A stretch of DNA of 36,618 bases, taken from the NCBI GenBank assembly GCA_903820565.1, contig CAIJHZ010000002.1:1-36618 (forward strand). The letters run 5' to 3'. Positions 17,098-24,935 of this stretch are shown here, one piece after another; position 1 is the first letter of the stretch; each line of letters opens with the position of its first letter. This stretch comes from an uncultured Actinomycetes bacterium (GTDB lineage Bacteria; Actinomycetota; Actinomycetes; Nanopelagicales; Nanopelagicaceae). The notes beneath the pieces were generated by a model that saw only the letters and a list, made by a program, of their open reading frames with translations, was not told where the DNA came from and did not search any database. The position numbers and the translations under genes are program-made.

Positions 17098-18668
17098 TAC
17101 AGAGGAATATTTCCGTGTTTGCGAGCGGGCAAAATATCTCTCTTGGTCTTTAAAGTTCGAAAGGCCTTGGTGATATATGCGCGAGACTGACTTGGTTCGA
17201 TAACTGTGTCAATGGTTCCGCGTTCTGCAGCTAAGTAAGGATTTGCAAGTGATTCGTTGTAATCCTTTACTAATTCAGCGCGCCTTGCTTCAGGATCTTT
17301 AGCATCTGCTAAATCTTTGCGATATAAAATGTTCACCGCACCTTGTGCGCCCATTACTGCGATTTCAGCACTTGGCCATGCAAAGTTGATGTCACTGCCA
17401 AGGTACTTAGATCCCATAACAATAAATGCTCCGCCATATGCCTTGCGAGTAATAAGCGTCACTAGAGGAACAGACGCTTCTGCGTATGCGTAAAGCAACT
17501 TAGCACCGCGGCGAATAATTCCATCCCATTCTTGTTCTGTTCCAGGCAAGAAACCAGGCACATCTACAAGGGTCAGGATTGGAATATTGAATGCATCGCA
17601 GAAACGCAAGAAGCGTGCTGCTTTTTCACTTGAATTTATATCAAGAGTTCCGGCTAATTGATTTGGCTGGTTAGCAATGATGCCGATTGATTCACCCTCG
17701 ATGCGGGCAAATCCAACGACAATGTTTGGTGCATACAGGGCATGAACTTCGAGGAACTCGCCCTCATCTACTAACGCCTGAATTAAAACCTTCATGTCAT
17801 ATGGCTGGTTAGGACTATCTGGAATCAGTGTATCTAGTGCGATATCTGATGCTTTCTTTTCCAATGTTTCAGTTGGAGGCAGGTGGGGAGTTGCATCCAT
17901 GTTGTTGGATGGAAGATAAGAAAGAAGTGCCTTTACGTAATCAATTGCATCTTCTTCGTTTTCAGCCAAGTAATGTGAATTACCCGTGCGAGTGTTATGT
18001 GTGTGCGCACCGCCGAGTTCTTCCATTCCGACTTCTTCACCTGTTACCGTCTTGATGACATCAGGGCCGGTAATAAACATGTGCGAAGTTTCATTAACCA
18101 TCACGGTGAAATCAGTAAGTGCAGGTGAATATGCAGAGCCGCCAGCGCATGGACCAAGAATTAGCGAGATCTGGGGGATAACTCCCGATGATCTGGTGTT
18201 GAGGCGAAAGATTTTTCCATATCCATTAAGGGAAGCAACACCCTCTTGAATACGAGCGCCGCCAGAATCATTTATTCCAATAAGTGGAATTCCAGATTTA
18301 AGTGCGAACTCAGCAATCTTTACGATCTTTTCTGCGTGAACTTCGCCAAGTGACCCACCCATTACGGTGAAATCTTGTGAATACAAAGCTATTGGTCGGC
18401 CATCAACGGTTGCTGTCCCGATAACTACGCCATCTCCGTATGGACGATTCTTTTCCATTCCAAATTGCGTAGAACGGTGACGGGCAAACTCATCGATCTC
18501 GGTGAAAGAATCCGCATCAACGAGCAATTCAATTCTTTCGCGAGCAGATTTTTTACCCTTTGAGTGCTGCTTCTCAACGGCGCGCTCGGAGCCACCATGG
18601 ATGGCTTCCTCAACACGATCACGAAGGTCTTCTATTTTTCCGGCAGTTGTATGCAGATCACGGCTCAT
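17097..18668 (-). CDS. pccB: Acyl-CoA carboxylase beta subunit (propionyl/acetyl-CoA carboxylase)
   Basis: Carboxyltransferase subunit of 523 residues, transferring CO2 from carboxybiotin to acyl-CoA. The first crotonase-like half includes INDSGGARIQEG (132-143). The second includes VDVPGFLPG (368-376) and AVMGAQGAV. The residue reported to set acyl preference (D422 in Streptomyces PccB, isoleucine in the acetyl-CoA-accepting AccB) aligns with I416 in YGGAFIVMGS. Acetyl-CoA use is therefore plausible and the pccB label is provisional. Start ATG is six bases from TACCGT (minus strand), so the transcript is probably leaderless and reads on to accE, maf and the alpha subunit. Confidence 0.94.
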   Translation of the reverse strand: MSRDLHTTAGKIEDLRDRVEEAIHGGSERAVEKQHSKGKKSARERIELLVDADSFTEIDEFARHRSTQFGMEKNRPYGDGVVIGTATVDGRPIALYSQDFTVMGGSLGEVHAEKIVKIAEFALKSGIPLIGINDSGGARIQEGVASLNGYGKIFRLNTRSSGVIPQISLILGPCAGGSAYSPALTDFTVMVNETSHMFITGPDVIKTVTGEEVGMEELGGAHTHNTRTGNSHYLAENEEDAIDYVKALLSYLPSNNMDATPHLPPTETLEKKASDIALDTLIPDSPNQPYDMKVLIQALVDEGEFLEVHALYAPNIVVGFARIEGESIGIIANQPNQLAGTLDINSSEKAARFLRFCDAFNIPILTLVDVPGFLPGTEQEWDGIIRRGAKLLYAYAEASVPLVTLITRKAYGGAFIVMGSKYLGSDINFAWPSAEIAVMGAQGAVNILYRKDLADAKDPEARRAELVKDYNESLANPYLAAERGTIDTVIEPSQSRAYITKAFRTLKTKRDILPARKHGNIPL

Positions 18669-18673
18669 GGGCG

Positions 18674-18680
18674 TACGGTA
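18674..18680. promoter_or_regulatory. Shared symmetric -10 element for pccB and birA
   Basis: TACGGTA reads TACGGT on the plus strand, 7 bases before the birA GTG at 18687. It reads TACCGT on the minus strand, 6 bases before the pccB ATG at 18668. The geometry is the same as at 8755-8761: 18 bases between start codons and the two hexamers offset by one base. Confidence 0.75.
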
Positions 18681-18686
18681 CTAGTC

Positions 18687-19445
18687 GTGGGCAAAGAATT
18701 GTTAAGTGCAGCGCTTGATCCAGCTGAGATCAATAGATTAATTACGCCTTACTGGCGAGTAAGCGTGGTTGAACTCACGGGTACAACGCAAGGTGATTTA
18801 GTACAACGAGTTCGCGAAAGAAATGCGAAAGTCGGGGATGTAATAGCTGCAGAATTTCAAAGTGCTGGACGCGGCAGATTAGATCGTACCTTCGAAGCAC
18901 CTAAAGGAAGCGCGTTGCTATTTTCTTTTTACATAGAACCACAACGCAATCGTGATGACTGGGGTTGGATCCCATTAATCGCTGGATACAGTGTTGCGAA
19001 AACTCTGCATGCTTTTCATGCAACTGTTAAATGGCCCAATGACATTTTGATTAATCACAAAAAAGTTTCAGGGCTAATTGCAGAAGTGGTTGGCAACGGA
19101 TTAGTAATTGGAATTGGCATTAATGTTGGAATGAGTGAAGCTCAACTTCCTGTCGATACCGCAACATCCTTACTTGTTGAAGGCGGAGTTGATTTAACGC
19201 GAGATGAAATATTGTGTGAGGTACTCGAAGAGTTCGAAGAGCACTTTGAGCAATGGGATCAAGGAATAGACGAAGTTCAGGCTTTGTACGTACATCTATG
19301 TTCCACCCTAGGCAAAGAAGTCCGCGTTGAATACCCTGGCGGAGCTACTCACTTGGCTATCGCTGAATCGATTTCAGATGTTGGCGCGCTTATCTTGGAT
19401 GATGGGACTCATGTTCAATCCGCCGATGTAATTCATCTACGATAG
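18687..19445 (+). CDS. birA: Biotin-[acetyl-CoA-carboxylase] ligase
   Basis: Activates biotin as biotinyl-AMP and attaches it to the carrier lysine of biotin enzymes, here most obviously K536 of the alpha carboxylase. It is 252 residues. The biotin/ATP loop GRGRLDR is at 61-67 and KWPNDIL at 115-121, with K126 in HKKVSG. It lacks the N-terminal DNA-binding domain of E. coli BirA, so it should not be a repressor. The open frame extends 41 codons upstream, antisense to pccB. I start at the GTG at 18687 because it sits 7 bases after TACGGT and the upstream peptide is unlike the family. Confidence 0.92.
   Translation: MGKELLSAALDPAEINRLITPYWRVSVVELTGTTQGDLVQRVRERNAKVGDVIAAEFQSAGRGRLDRTFEAPKGSALLFSFYIEPQRNRDDWGWIPLIAGYSVAKTLHAFHATVKWPNDILINHKKVSGLIAEVVGNGLVIGIGINVGMSEAQLPVDTATSLLVEGGVDLTRDEILCEVLEEFEEHFEQWDQGIDEVQALYVHLCSTLGKEVRVEYPGGATHLAIAESISDVGALILDDGTHVQSADVIHLR
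19438..19443 (+). promoter_or_regulatory. Putative leaderless -10 element for purK inside the birA end
   Basis: TACGAT lies six bases (AGGCCG) before the purK GTG. It spans the last birA codons and the first base of its TAG stop. Confidence 0.6.
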
Positions 19446-19449
19446 GCCG

Positions 19450-20562
19450 GTGAGCAAAGCCTTCCCAACAGTCGGAGTCATCGGCGCCGGACAACTTGCT
19501 CGAATGAGTATCGCACCAGCGACTTCTTTAGGTGTTAATTTATTGTTGCTTGCAGCTGATTCCAATGATTCCGCGGCTCAGATCGCTAAGCACGTTGTCG
19601 GTGATTACACCGATCTGCAGACTGTTCGACAATTTGCGGCACAGTGTGATGTCATTACTTTTGAACACGAATTAATACCTTTAAGCATCATTAAGACGCT
19701 AGAAACAGATGGCGTCGTTGTGCGTCCCTCTTCTGCCGCATTTGAATTTTCACAGGATAAAGCGGCCATGCGCCAAAAACTGCAAGCTTTTCCTTCGCCG
19801 AAATTTCAAATTGTCACCGCGATAGATCAAGTAAGTAATTTTCCGGTCATCGCTAAGGCAATCTCTGGCGGATATGACGGCCGCGGCGTATGGAAAATAA
19901 ATTCAGCAAAGGAGTTAGGCGATCTCTTACACAAAATGCCTAAGCTACTGATTGAAGAGTTAATAGAATTTGATTATGAGATCGCTGTAATGGTTGCGCG
20001 TTCACCTCATGGACAAGCAACGACGTGGGCCCCTACTCAAACGGTACAAAAAGATGGAATCTGCGTGATGACAATTTCACCCGCACCTTTGCTATCTGCG
20101 GCCTTAAGTGAAAAAGCACAAAAACTTGCTCTAGATATTGCCGCTGAAGTTGCAGTGGTGGGCGTGATGGCCGTTGAAATGTTTGTAAAAGGCGATAACT
20201 TATTTATTAATGAGTTAGCTATGCGTCCACATAACTCTGGACATTGGACCATTGAAGGTTCCCATATAAGTCAGTTCGAACAACACCTGCGCGCAGTCTT
20301 AGATCTACCTTTAGGTGACCCAGCAATGACAGCACCTATTGCCGTCATGGGGAATGTTTTAGGTGGCAGTAAGACCGATATGTATCGTCCGTATCTGCAC
20401 TTGATGGCACGCACGCCTGCGCTGCATTTCCATCAATATAAGAAGGATGTTCGCCCAGGTCGAAAGATTGGCCATGTAACTTTGTTAGGGAAAGACCTCG
20501 TAGAATTAACCCACGAAGTCCAACATGCTGTGGATTACATGAGCGGAGAAATCGATGAGTGA
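19450..20562 (+). CDS. purK: N5-carboxyaminoimidazole ribonucleotide synthase
   Basis: Joins AIR and bicarbonate with ATP to make N5-CAIR in purine synthesis. It is a 370-residue ATP-grasp protein. The N-terminal VGVIGAGQLARM (8-19) is the PurK signature, and SGGYDGRGVW is the ATP-grasp glycine loop. INELAMRPHNSGHW, near residue 255, supplies metal and substrate contacts. It lies four bases after birA with its own putative -10 element and overlaps purE by 8 bases, the usual purK-purE pairing. Confidence 0.95.
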   Translation: MSKAFPTVGVIGAGQLARMSIAPATSLGVNLLLLAADSNDSAAQIAKHVVGDYTDLQTVRQFAAQCDVITFEHELIPLSIIKTLETDGVVVRPSSAAFEFSQDKAAMRQKLQAFPSPKFQIVTAIDQVSNFPVIAKAISGGYDGRGVWKINSAKELGDLLHKMPKLLIEELIEFDYEIAVMVARSPHGQATTWAPTQTVQKDGICVMTISPAPLLSAALSEKAQKLALDIAAEVAVVGVMAVEMFVKGDNLFINELAMRPHNSGHWTIEGSHISQFEQHLRAVLDLPLGDPAMTAPIAVMGNVLGGSKTDMYRPYLHLMARTPALHFHQYKKDVRPGRKIGHVTLLGKDLVELTHEVQHAVDYMSGEIDE

Positions 20563-21061
20563 TGTAGCAATCATCATGGGGTCAGATTCAGATTGGCCTA
20601 CGATGGAAGATGCCGCGAAAGTCTTGGATGATCTTGGAATTTCATATACGGCAGATGTTGTTTCGGCTCATCGCATGCCACTTGAAATGGTCGAGTTCGC
20701 ACAAACAGCACAATCAAAGGGTTATAAAGTAATTATTGCCGGAGCAGGAGGCGCCGCACATTTACCTGGAATGGTTGCATCATTAACTACCCTTCCTGTT
20801 ATCGGTGTGCCGGTTGCCCTAAAAAATCTTGATGGAATGGATTCGCTGCTGTCGATTGTTCAAATGCCAGCAGGTGTTCCGGTGGCAACCGTTGGTGTTG
20901 GTAATGCAAAGAATGCAGCGTTACTTGCTGCAAGAATCCTAGGCGTTGCTGACTCAGCGATTTCTACAAAGGTCGCAGATGGCTTAAAGGAAATTAATAA
21001 GATTGCAAAAGAAAAAGGCGAGAACTTAAACTCTCGTCGCAATCACAAAACAGGTTTTTAA
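20555..21061 (+). CDS. purE: N5-carboxyaminoimidazole ribonucleotide mutase
   Basis: Moves the carboxyl group of N5-CAIR to give CAIR, the step after PurK. It is 168 residues. MGSDSDWPTM (8-17) is the class I PurE signature, SAHRMP (38-43) carries the catalytic histidine and GAGGAAHLPGM lines the second substrate loop. GGAGA in the end of purK lies a few bases before the ATG. Its stop overlaps the stop of the convergent CoA-binding protein gene by four bases. A class I PurE next to PurK fits the two-step bacterial route. Confidence 0.95.
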   Translation: MSDVAIIMGSDSDWPTMEDAAKVLDDLGISYTADVVSAHRMPLEMVEFAQTAQSKGYKVIIAGAGGAAHLPGMVASLTTLPVIGVPVALKNLDGMDSLLSIVQMPAGVPVATVGVGNAKNAALLAARILGVADSAISTKVADGLKEINKIAKEKGENLNSRRNHKTGF

Positions 21062-21474
21062 GCTCGAGCCCGATATTCGATAGCAGGGCAGCGATCCATT
21101 ACCGTTAATAATCCTGCAGCTTGAGCACGCGCAATAGCTTCATTATCGACTACATCCAATTGCAACCAAACAGCCTTAGCACCAATTGCTATTGCCTCAT
21201 CTACAACTTTTCCAACAAGTGTTGAATTTACAAAGCAATCAACAACATCTACAGACTCTGGGATATCAGGCAAAGTTTTATAGCCAGTTTCTCCGTGTAC
21301 CACTTCTGCGCGGGGGTACACGGGAATAATTCGATGCCCTTTATCTTGAAGAAGTTTCGCTACACCAAATGCAGCACGCTCAGGATTATTGCCAAGACCA
21401 ACCACTGCCCATGTTTTCAGTGCAAGGACAGCGTCAATTGTTTCCTTGGTATTAATCGGTGCGCCCCAATGCAT
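21058..21474 (-). CDS. CoA-binding domain protein (YccU type)
   Basis: Small Rossmann-fold protein of about 138 residues from the chosen start. The N-terminal block WAVVGLGNNPERAAFGVAKLL (about 22-42), the RIIPVYPRA stretch and a C-terminal MDRCPAIEY match the YccU/CoA-binding family. Its biochemical role is not established. The frame extends to 21528, but I start at the ATG at 21474, which follows GGTGGAAG and still overlaps the ugd 3' end by 23 bases. It is therefore co-transcribed with ugd. No function in sugar metabolism should be assumed from this. Confidence 0.85.
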   Translation of the reverse strand: MHWGAPINTKETIDAVLALKTWAVVGLGNNPERAAFGVAKLLQDKGHRIIPVYPRAEVVHGETGYKTLPDIPESVDVVDCFVNSTLVGKVVDEAIAIGAKAVWLQLDVVDNEAIARAQAAGLLTVMDRCPAIEYRARA

Positions 21475-22762
21475 GGAACTTCCACCCAGCATTGCGCCAT
21501 AAAGTGCGATCGAGCATATTGCGTCCATCGATAATGATTTTGCTCTTCACTATCGAAGAAATAGCGGCAGGATCGATCTGGCGATACTCCTTCCACTCGG
21601 TCAAGTGAAGGATTAAATCTGAATCTTTGATTGCATCGTTGATTACTTCAGCATAATCAAGGTTGGGAAAACGCTTACGCGCAGGCTCAATACCTTGCGG
21701 ATCATGGATGACAACTTTTGCACCTGCTGCATGCAGCTGAACAGCGATATCTAATGCAGGGGAGTCGCGCACATCATCACTGTCGGGCTTAAAAGTTGCG
21801 CCCAAAACTGCGATTTTGTATTGGCTTAAGTCCTCTGAAAGTTCTCCACGAACAACATCAATCACACGTTGGCGTGCGCGTAAATTAATTGCATCAATTT
21901 CACGTAAGAACTCAAGTGCTTGCTTAGCACCTAGTTCTTCAGCGCGAGCCATAAATGCACGGATATCCTTTGGAAGACAACCTCCGCCAAAGCCGATTCC
22001 TGCCTGCAAAAAACGGTTACCAATGCGAGGGTCGTATCCAATTGCCTTAGCAAGCACCGTCACATCTCCGCCTGCTGCTTCGCACACTTCAGCCATTGCA
22101 TTGATAAATGAAATCTTTGTTGCAAGGAATGAATTAGCCGCAACTTTTACAAGTTCAGATGTTGGTAGATCTGCTCGAACCCACGGAGTCCCTAATGCAA
22201 TCACTGGCTCATAGACCTCTTTGAGAATTTCTTCAGCACGATCATTTGCAACACCAATCACTAAACGGTTTGGTGTCAATGTATCTTCAACTGCAAATCC
22301 TTCACGAAGAAACTCAGGGTTCCAAGCAAGATCTGCTTGAGGTGCAATTGTTGCTAGTTCAGCACGTAATGCTTGCGCCGTTCCAACAGGAACAGTGGAC
22401 TTACCCACAACTAACGATCCATCTTTTAAATATGGAGCAATAGCAGCGACGGCGGATTTTACATACGTTAAATCCGCAGCTAATCCATCTTTGCTTTGCG
22501 GAGTTCCAACACAAACAAAATGAACATCAGCATCTTTAACCCCCGAAAAATCAGTTGTGAATGAGAGCCGACCGGTTTTCATCTCTTGCTCGAGCAATGT
22601 GTCTAGTCCCGGCTCATAAAAGGGAAGCCTTCCACTTTGCAGCAGCGCTACCTTTTCTGGATCTGTATCGACACCAATCACAGTAAAACCAAGTGAGGAC
22701 ATACAAGCAGCGTGGGTGGCTCCTAGATAACCGCAGCCAACAACCGAGAGAGTTAAAGTCAT
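21452..22762 (-). CDS. ugd: UDP-glucose 6-dehydrogenase
   Basis: Oxidises UDP-glucose to UDP-glucuronate with NAD, a precursor for surface polysaccharides. It is 436 residues. The NAD-binding GCGYLG is at 9-14 and K206 lies in ELVKVAANSF. The catalytic C262 is in GFGGGCLPKD, and a C-terminal UDP-binding domain includes GATFKPDSDDVRDSP. The start is leaderless-like, 7 bases from TAAACT. The gene sits beside a LytR-CpsA-Psr protein and a polysaccharide exporter, which supports a cell-envelope role. Another nucleotide-sugar dehydrogenase (for example GDP-mannose) is less likely given the motifs. Confidence 0.92.
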   Translation of the reverse strand: MTLTLSVVGCGYLGATHAACMSSLGFTVIGVDTDPEKVALLQSGRLPFYEPGLDTLLEQEMKTGRLSFTTDFSGVKDADVHFVCVGTPQSKDGLAADLTYVKSAVAAIAPYLKDGSLVVGKSTVPVGTAQALRAELATIAPQADLAWNPEFLREGFAVEDTLTPNRLVIGVANDRAEEILKEVYEPVIALGTPWVRADLPTSELVKVAANSFLATKISFINAMAEVCEAAGGDVTVLAKAIGYDPRIGNRFLQAGIGFGGGCLPKDIRAFMARAEELGAKQALEFLREIDAINLRARQRVIDVVRGELSEDLSQYKIAVLGATFKPDSDDVRDSPALDIAVQLHAAGAKVVIHDPQGIEPARKRFPNLDYAEVINDAIKDSDLILHLTEWKEYRQIDPAAISSIVKSKIIIDGRNMLDRTLWRNAGWKFHALGRTD

Positions 22763-22769
22763 GTGGGGG

Positions 22770-22775
22770 AGTTTA
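22770..22775 (-). promoter_or_regulatory. Putative leaderless -10 element for ugd, overlapping the LCP stop codon
   Basis: TAAACT on the minus strand, 7 bases (CCCCCAC) before the ugd ATG. Its first three bases are the TAA stop of the upstream LytR-CpsA-Psr gene. Confidence 0.65.
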
Positions 22776-23888
22776 CTTCAGAGCCCCGCAAGGATTTTCA
22801 TCAGCGGTACGAGTCTTAAATTTATCAATCACAGTAGGTGATGCCGTTGCAGTAGAAGAGGCCGATGGAGATGGGGTTACTTCGTCAATGAGCGGCAAAT
22901 CTTCACGTAATCGATTGAATAGTTCAGGGGCTAATGCTGGATCCCAAATTACAACTGAGCCAAGTCCTGGGAATCGTGCATTGACATCGCTCAGCGGAAT
23001 CGTCAAAGTACGCACTTTACTGGGAGAAAGATTCTTCATTTGCTTTGCAAGAGTTAATAGATCGCTCTGGTTAAGCTCGGAATCTGTCGTAACAGTTGCT
23101 ATTGCTGCATTAAAGAAATTAACTAATTTTATCGGATTGAGAAGCACGCCGGTGCTTGTTACCTTTCTCAGTAATGCGCCCATAAATTGTTGTTGACGTT
23201 GCATACGCCCAAGATCGCCCATGCCATCAAAATCACGGGTGCGAACATATTTAAGTGACTCAACACCATCGAGTGTATGAATTCCTGCAGCTAAAACTAG
23301 GTGGCTACCTGGATCATTAATATCTTTCTTAGTACACACGTCGATTCCGCCAAGTGCATCCACCATGCCGGCAAATCCTGCAAAACCAATTTCAATATAG
23401 TGATCAATACGAACACCAGTTTCATTTTCAACGGTTTGAATTAGAAGTGGCGCCCCACCCCAGGCGAAAGCAGCATTAATTTTTCCTTTAGCCGCCGGAA
23501 TAATTCTGGTTTTATCTAAAGATGACACATGTTCAGGAATTGTCACTAATGAATCTCGAGGGATCGAAATTAGCGTTGCTTTGTCACGCGCTTTAGATAT
23601 ATGAACAAGCAACATAGTGTCAGAACGAGAACCCGCAGCAGTTGCAGTTGATCCAACTCGGAGCAATTTTCGTTGTTCTTTTGTTAAACCTTCACGAGTA
23701 TCGGATCCAACGAGAAGGTAGTTAAGGGCTTTATTTGGTTTATCGGGGCGAGAATTCAAAGTACCAAAAACATCGATTCGATCGATGGCGCCGCTGACCT
23801 GACCTAGGCTGAACCAAGAAAATGCGGAGATAAGGACAACTCCCACTGATAGTGAGGTAATAATCCGAATTGCCCGCGTTGATTTCAC
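22773..23888 (-). CDS. LytR-CpsA-Psr family cell-wall glycopolymer transferase
   Basis: Membrane-anchored enzyme that links polyprenyl-phosphate-bound glycopolymers to peptidoglycan. It is 371 residues, with one N-terminal membrane segment (about 8-28). The LCP domain follows: LLVGSDTR at 58-65, SRSDTMLLVH at 87-96 and ISIPRDS at 107-113 contain the conserved arginines and aspartates that bind the pyrophosphate lipid. The C-terminal region is rich in Ser, Thr, Ala and Pro. It ends with a TADENPC motif like that of other actinobacterial members. The GTG start is six bases from TACTCT. It is divergent from a polysaccharide glycosyltransferase, consistent with one envelope pathway. Confidence 0.92.
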   Translation of the reverse strand: MKSTRAIRIITSLSVGVVLISAFSWFSLGQVSGAIDRIDVFGTLNSRPDKPNKALNYLLVGSDTREGLTKEQRKLLRVGSTATAAGSRSDTMLLVHISKARDKATLISIPRDSLVTIPEHVSSLDKTRIIPAAKGKINAAFAWGGAPLLIQTVENETGVRIDHYIEIGFAGFAGMVDALGGIDVCTKKDINDPGSHLVLAAGIHTLDGVESLKYVRTRDFDGMGDLGRMQRQQQFMGALLRKVTSTGVLLNPIKLVNFFNAAIATVTTDSELNQSDLLTLAKQMKNLSPSKVRTLTIPLSDVNARFPGLGSVVIWDPALAPELFNRLREDLPLIDEVTPSPSASSTATASPTVIDKFKTRTADENPCGALK

Positions 23889-23894
23889 TGTCCG

Positions 23895-23900
23895 AGAGTA
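23895..23900 (-). promoter_or_regulatory. Putative leaderless -10 element for the LCP gene
   Basis: TACTCT on the minus strand, six bases (CGGACA) before the GTG at 23888. Confidence 0.65.
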
Positions 23901-23909
23901 CTTGAGCGA

Positions 23910-23915
23910 TAGCGT
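23910..23915 (+). promoter_or_regulatory. Putative -10 element for the glycosyltransferase operon
   Basis: TAGCGT ends nine bases before the ATG at 23925, giving at most a few untranslated bases. The spacing is longer than at the other sites, so this call is weaker. Confidence 0.45.
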
Positions 23916-23924
23916 GTGCGCGTT

Positions 23925-24935
23925 ATGCCGACATCAGCTAATGAGTTATATGGCTCACCGAAACGAGAGATTTCGGTAATTCTGCCTGCCTTGAATGAGG
24001 AGAAGTATTTAGAGGATGCTGTGAACGCAATTCTTGCTCAACAATACGATGGAAAGATCGAAGTGATTCTGGCAGTTGGGCCATCGCAGGACAAGACTCT
24101 AGAGATTGCACAGCGATTGCACATTAAGGACTCTCGAGTTGTAGTTGTCGCGAATCCAACTGGTCGAACTGCAGCGGGCCTGAATCTCGCAATTGCAGCA
24201 TCCCAGTATTCAATAATTGTTCGAGTCGATGGCCATGCAAATATCCCTGTCAACTATTGTCAATTGGTCTCAGAGATTTTAGAAAGTACGGGCGCAGTCA
24301 ATGTTGGTGGAGTTATGGCAGCAGAAGGCCAATCTCTATTTGAGCGATCTGTCGCGCGTGCTATGCGAAGCCCACTTGGTGTTGGTGCTTCCAGATTCCA
24401 CACCGGAGGTGGCGCCGGAGAGGTCGATACTGTTTATCTGGGCGCATTTAGAAAAGATGCACTGCTTGCAGTTGGCGGTTTTGATGAGAGATTTACTCGC
24501 GCTCAAGACTGGGAATTAAATTATAGGCTGCGTCAAGCAGGTGGAGTTATTTACTTTGATCCACGACTAATTGTTACGTACCGCCCACGATCAACTGTTA
24601 AGACATTAGCAAAACAATATTTTCAATACGGTCGATGGCGGCGAGTGGTATCACGTCGTCATCAGGGCACTATTAATTACCGCTATCTAGCTCCACCATT
24701 AACTGTTGCGACAACAGCGATTTCTCTTCTTGCGGGTTGGCTAGTTTCACCAGTTCTATTAATTCCGGCCCTTGTTTATGCTGTGTTTATTCTGCTTGCA
24801 TCTGTAGTAATTGGAAAAAGTGCGGGTGAAATTCTGTGTTTGCCCACAATTTTGCTAACAATGCATATTTCATGGGGGCTTGGATTTCTTACTTCACCTA
24901 AGTCTCTTGCCCCTGATGTAACCTTGCACCCGTGA
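23925..24935 (+). CDS. Family 2 glycosyltransferase with C-terminal membrane segments
   Basis: This protein has 336 residues from the chosen ATG. A GT-A fold begins with ISVILPALNEEKYLEDAV (16-33). VRVDGHA (99-105) occupies the DXD region, and QDWELNYRLRQAG (194-206) carries the catalytic acidic pair. The last third has about three hydrophobic segments, as in ExoA-like membrane glycosyltransferases. A GTG at 23916 in the same frame is an alternative start, but it would lie upstream of the start of transcription predicted from TAGCGT. The stop overlaps the exporter permease start (GTGA). Acceptor and sugar are unknown; UDP-glucuronate from Ugd is a possible donor. Confidence 0.88.
   Translation: MPTSANELYGSPKREISVILPALNEEKYLEDAVNAILAQQYDGKIEVILAVGPSQDKTLEIAQRLHIKDSRVVVVANPTGRTAAGLNLAIAASQYSIIVRVDGHANIPVNYCQLVSEILESTGAVNVGGVMAAEGQSLFERSVARAMRSPLGVGASRFHTGGGAGEVDTVYLGAFRKDALLAVGGFDERFTRAQDWELNYRLRQAGGVIYFDPRLIVTYRPRSTVKTLAKQYFQYGRWRRVVSRRHQGTINYRYLAPPLTVATTAISLLAGWLVSPVLLIPALVYAVFILLASVVIGKSAGEILCLPTILLTMHISWGLGFLTSPKSLAPDVTLHP

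Noticed and set aside
18564..18686. A 41-codon N-terminal extension of birA running antisense over pccB.
   Set aside because: The extension does not resemble a BirA DNA-binding domain. The GTG at 18687 has a well-placed TACGGT, and the extension would start inside pccB.
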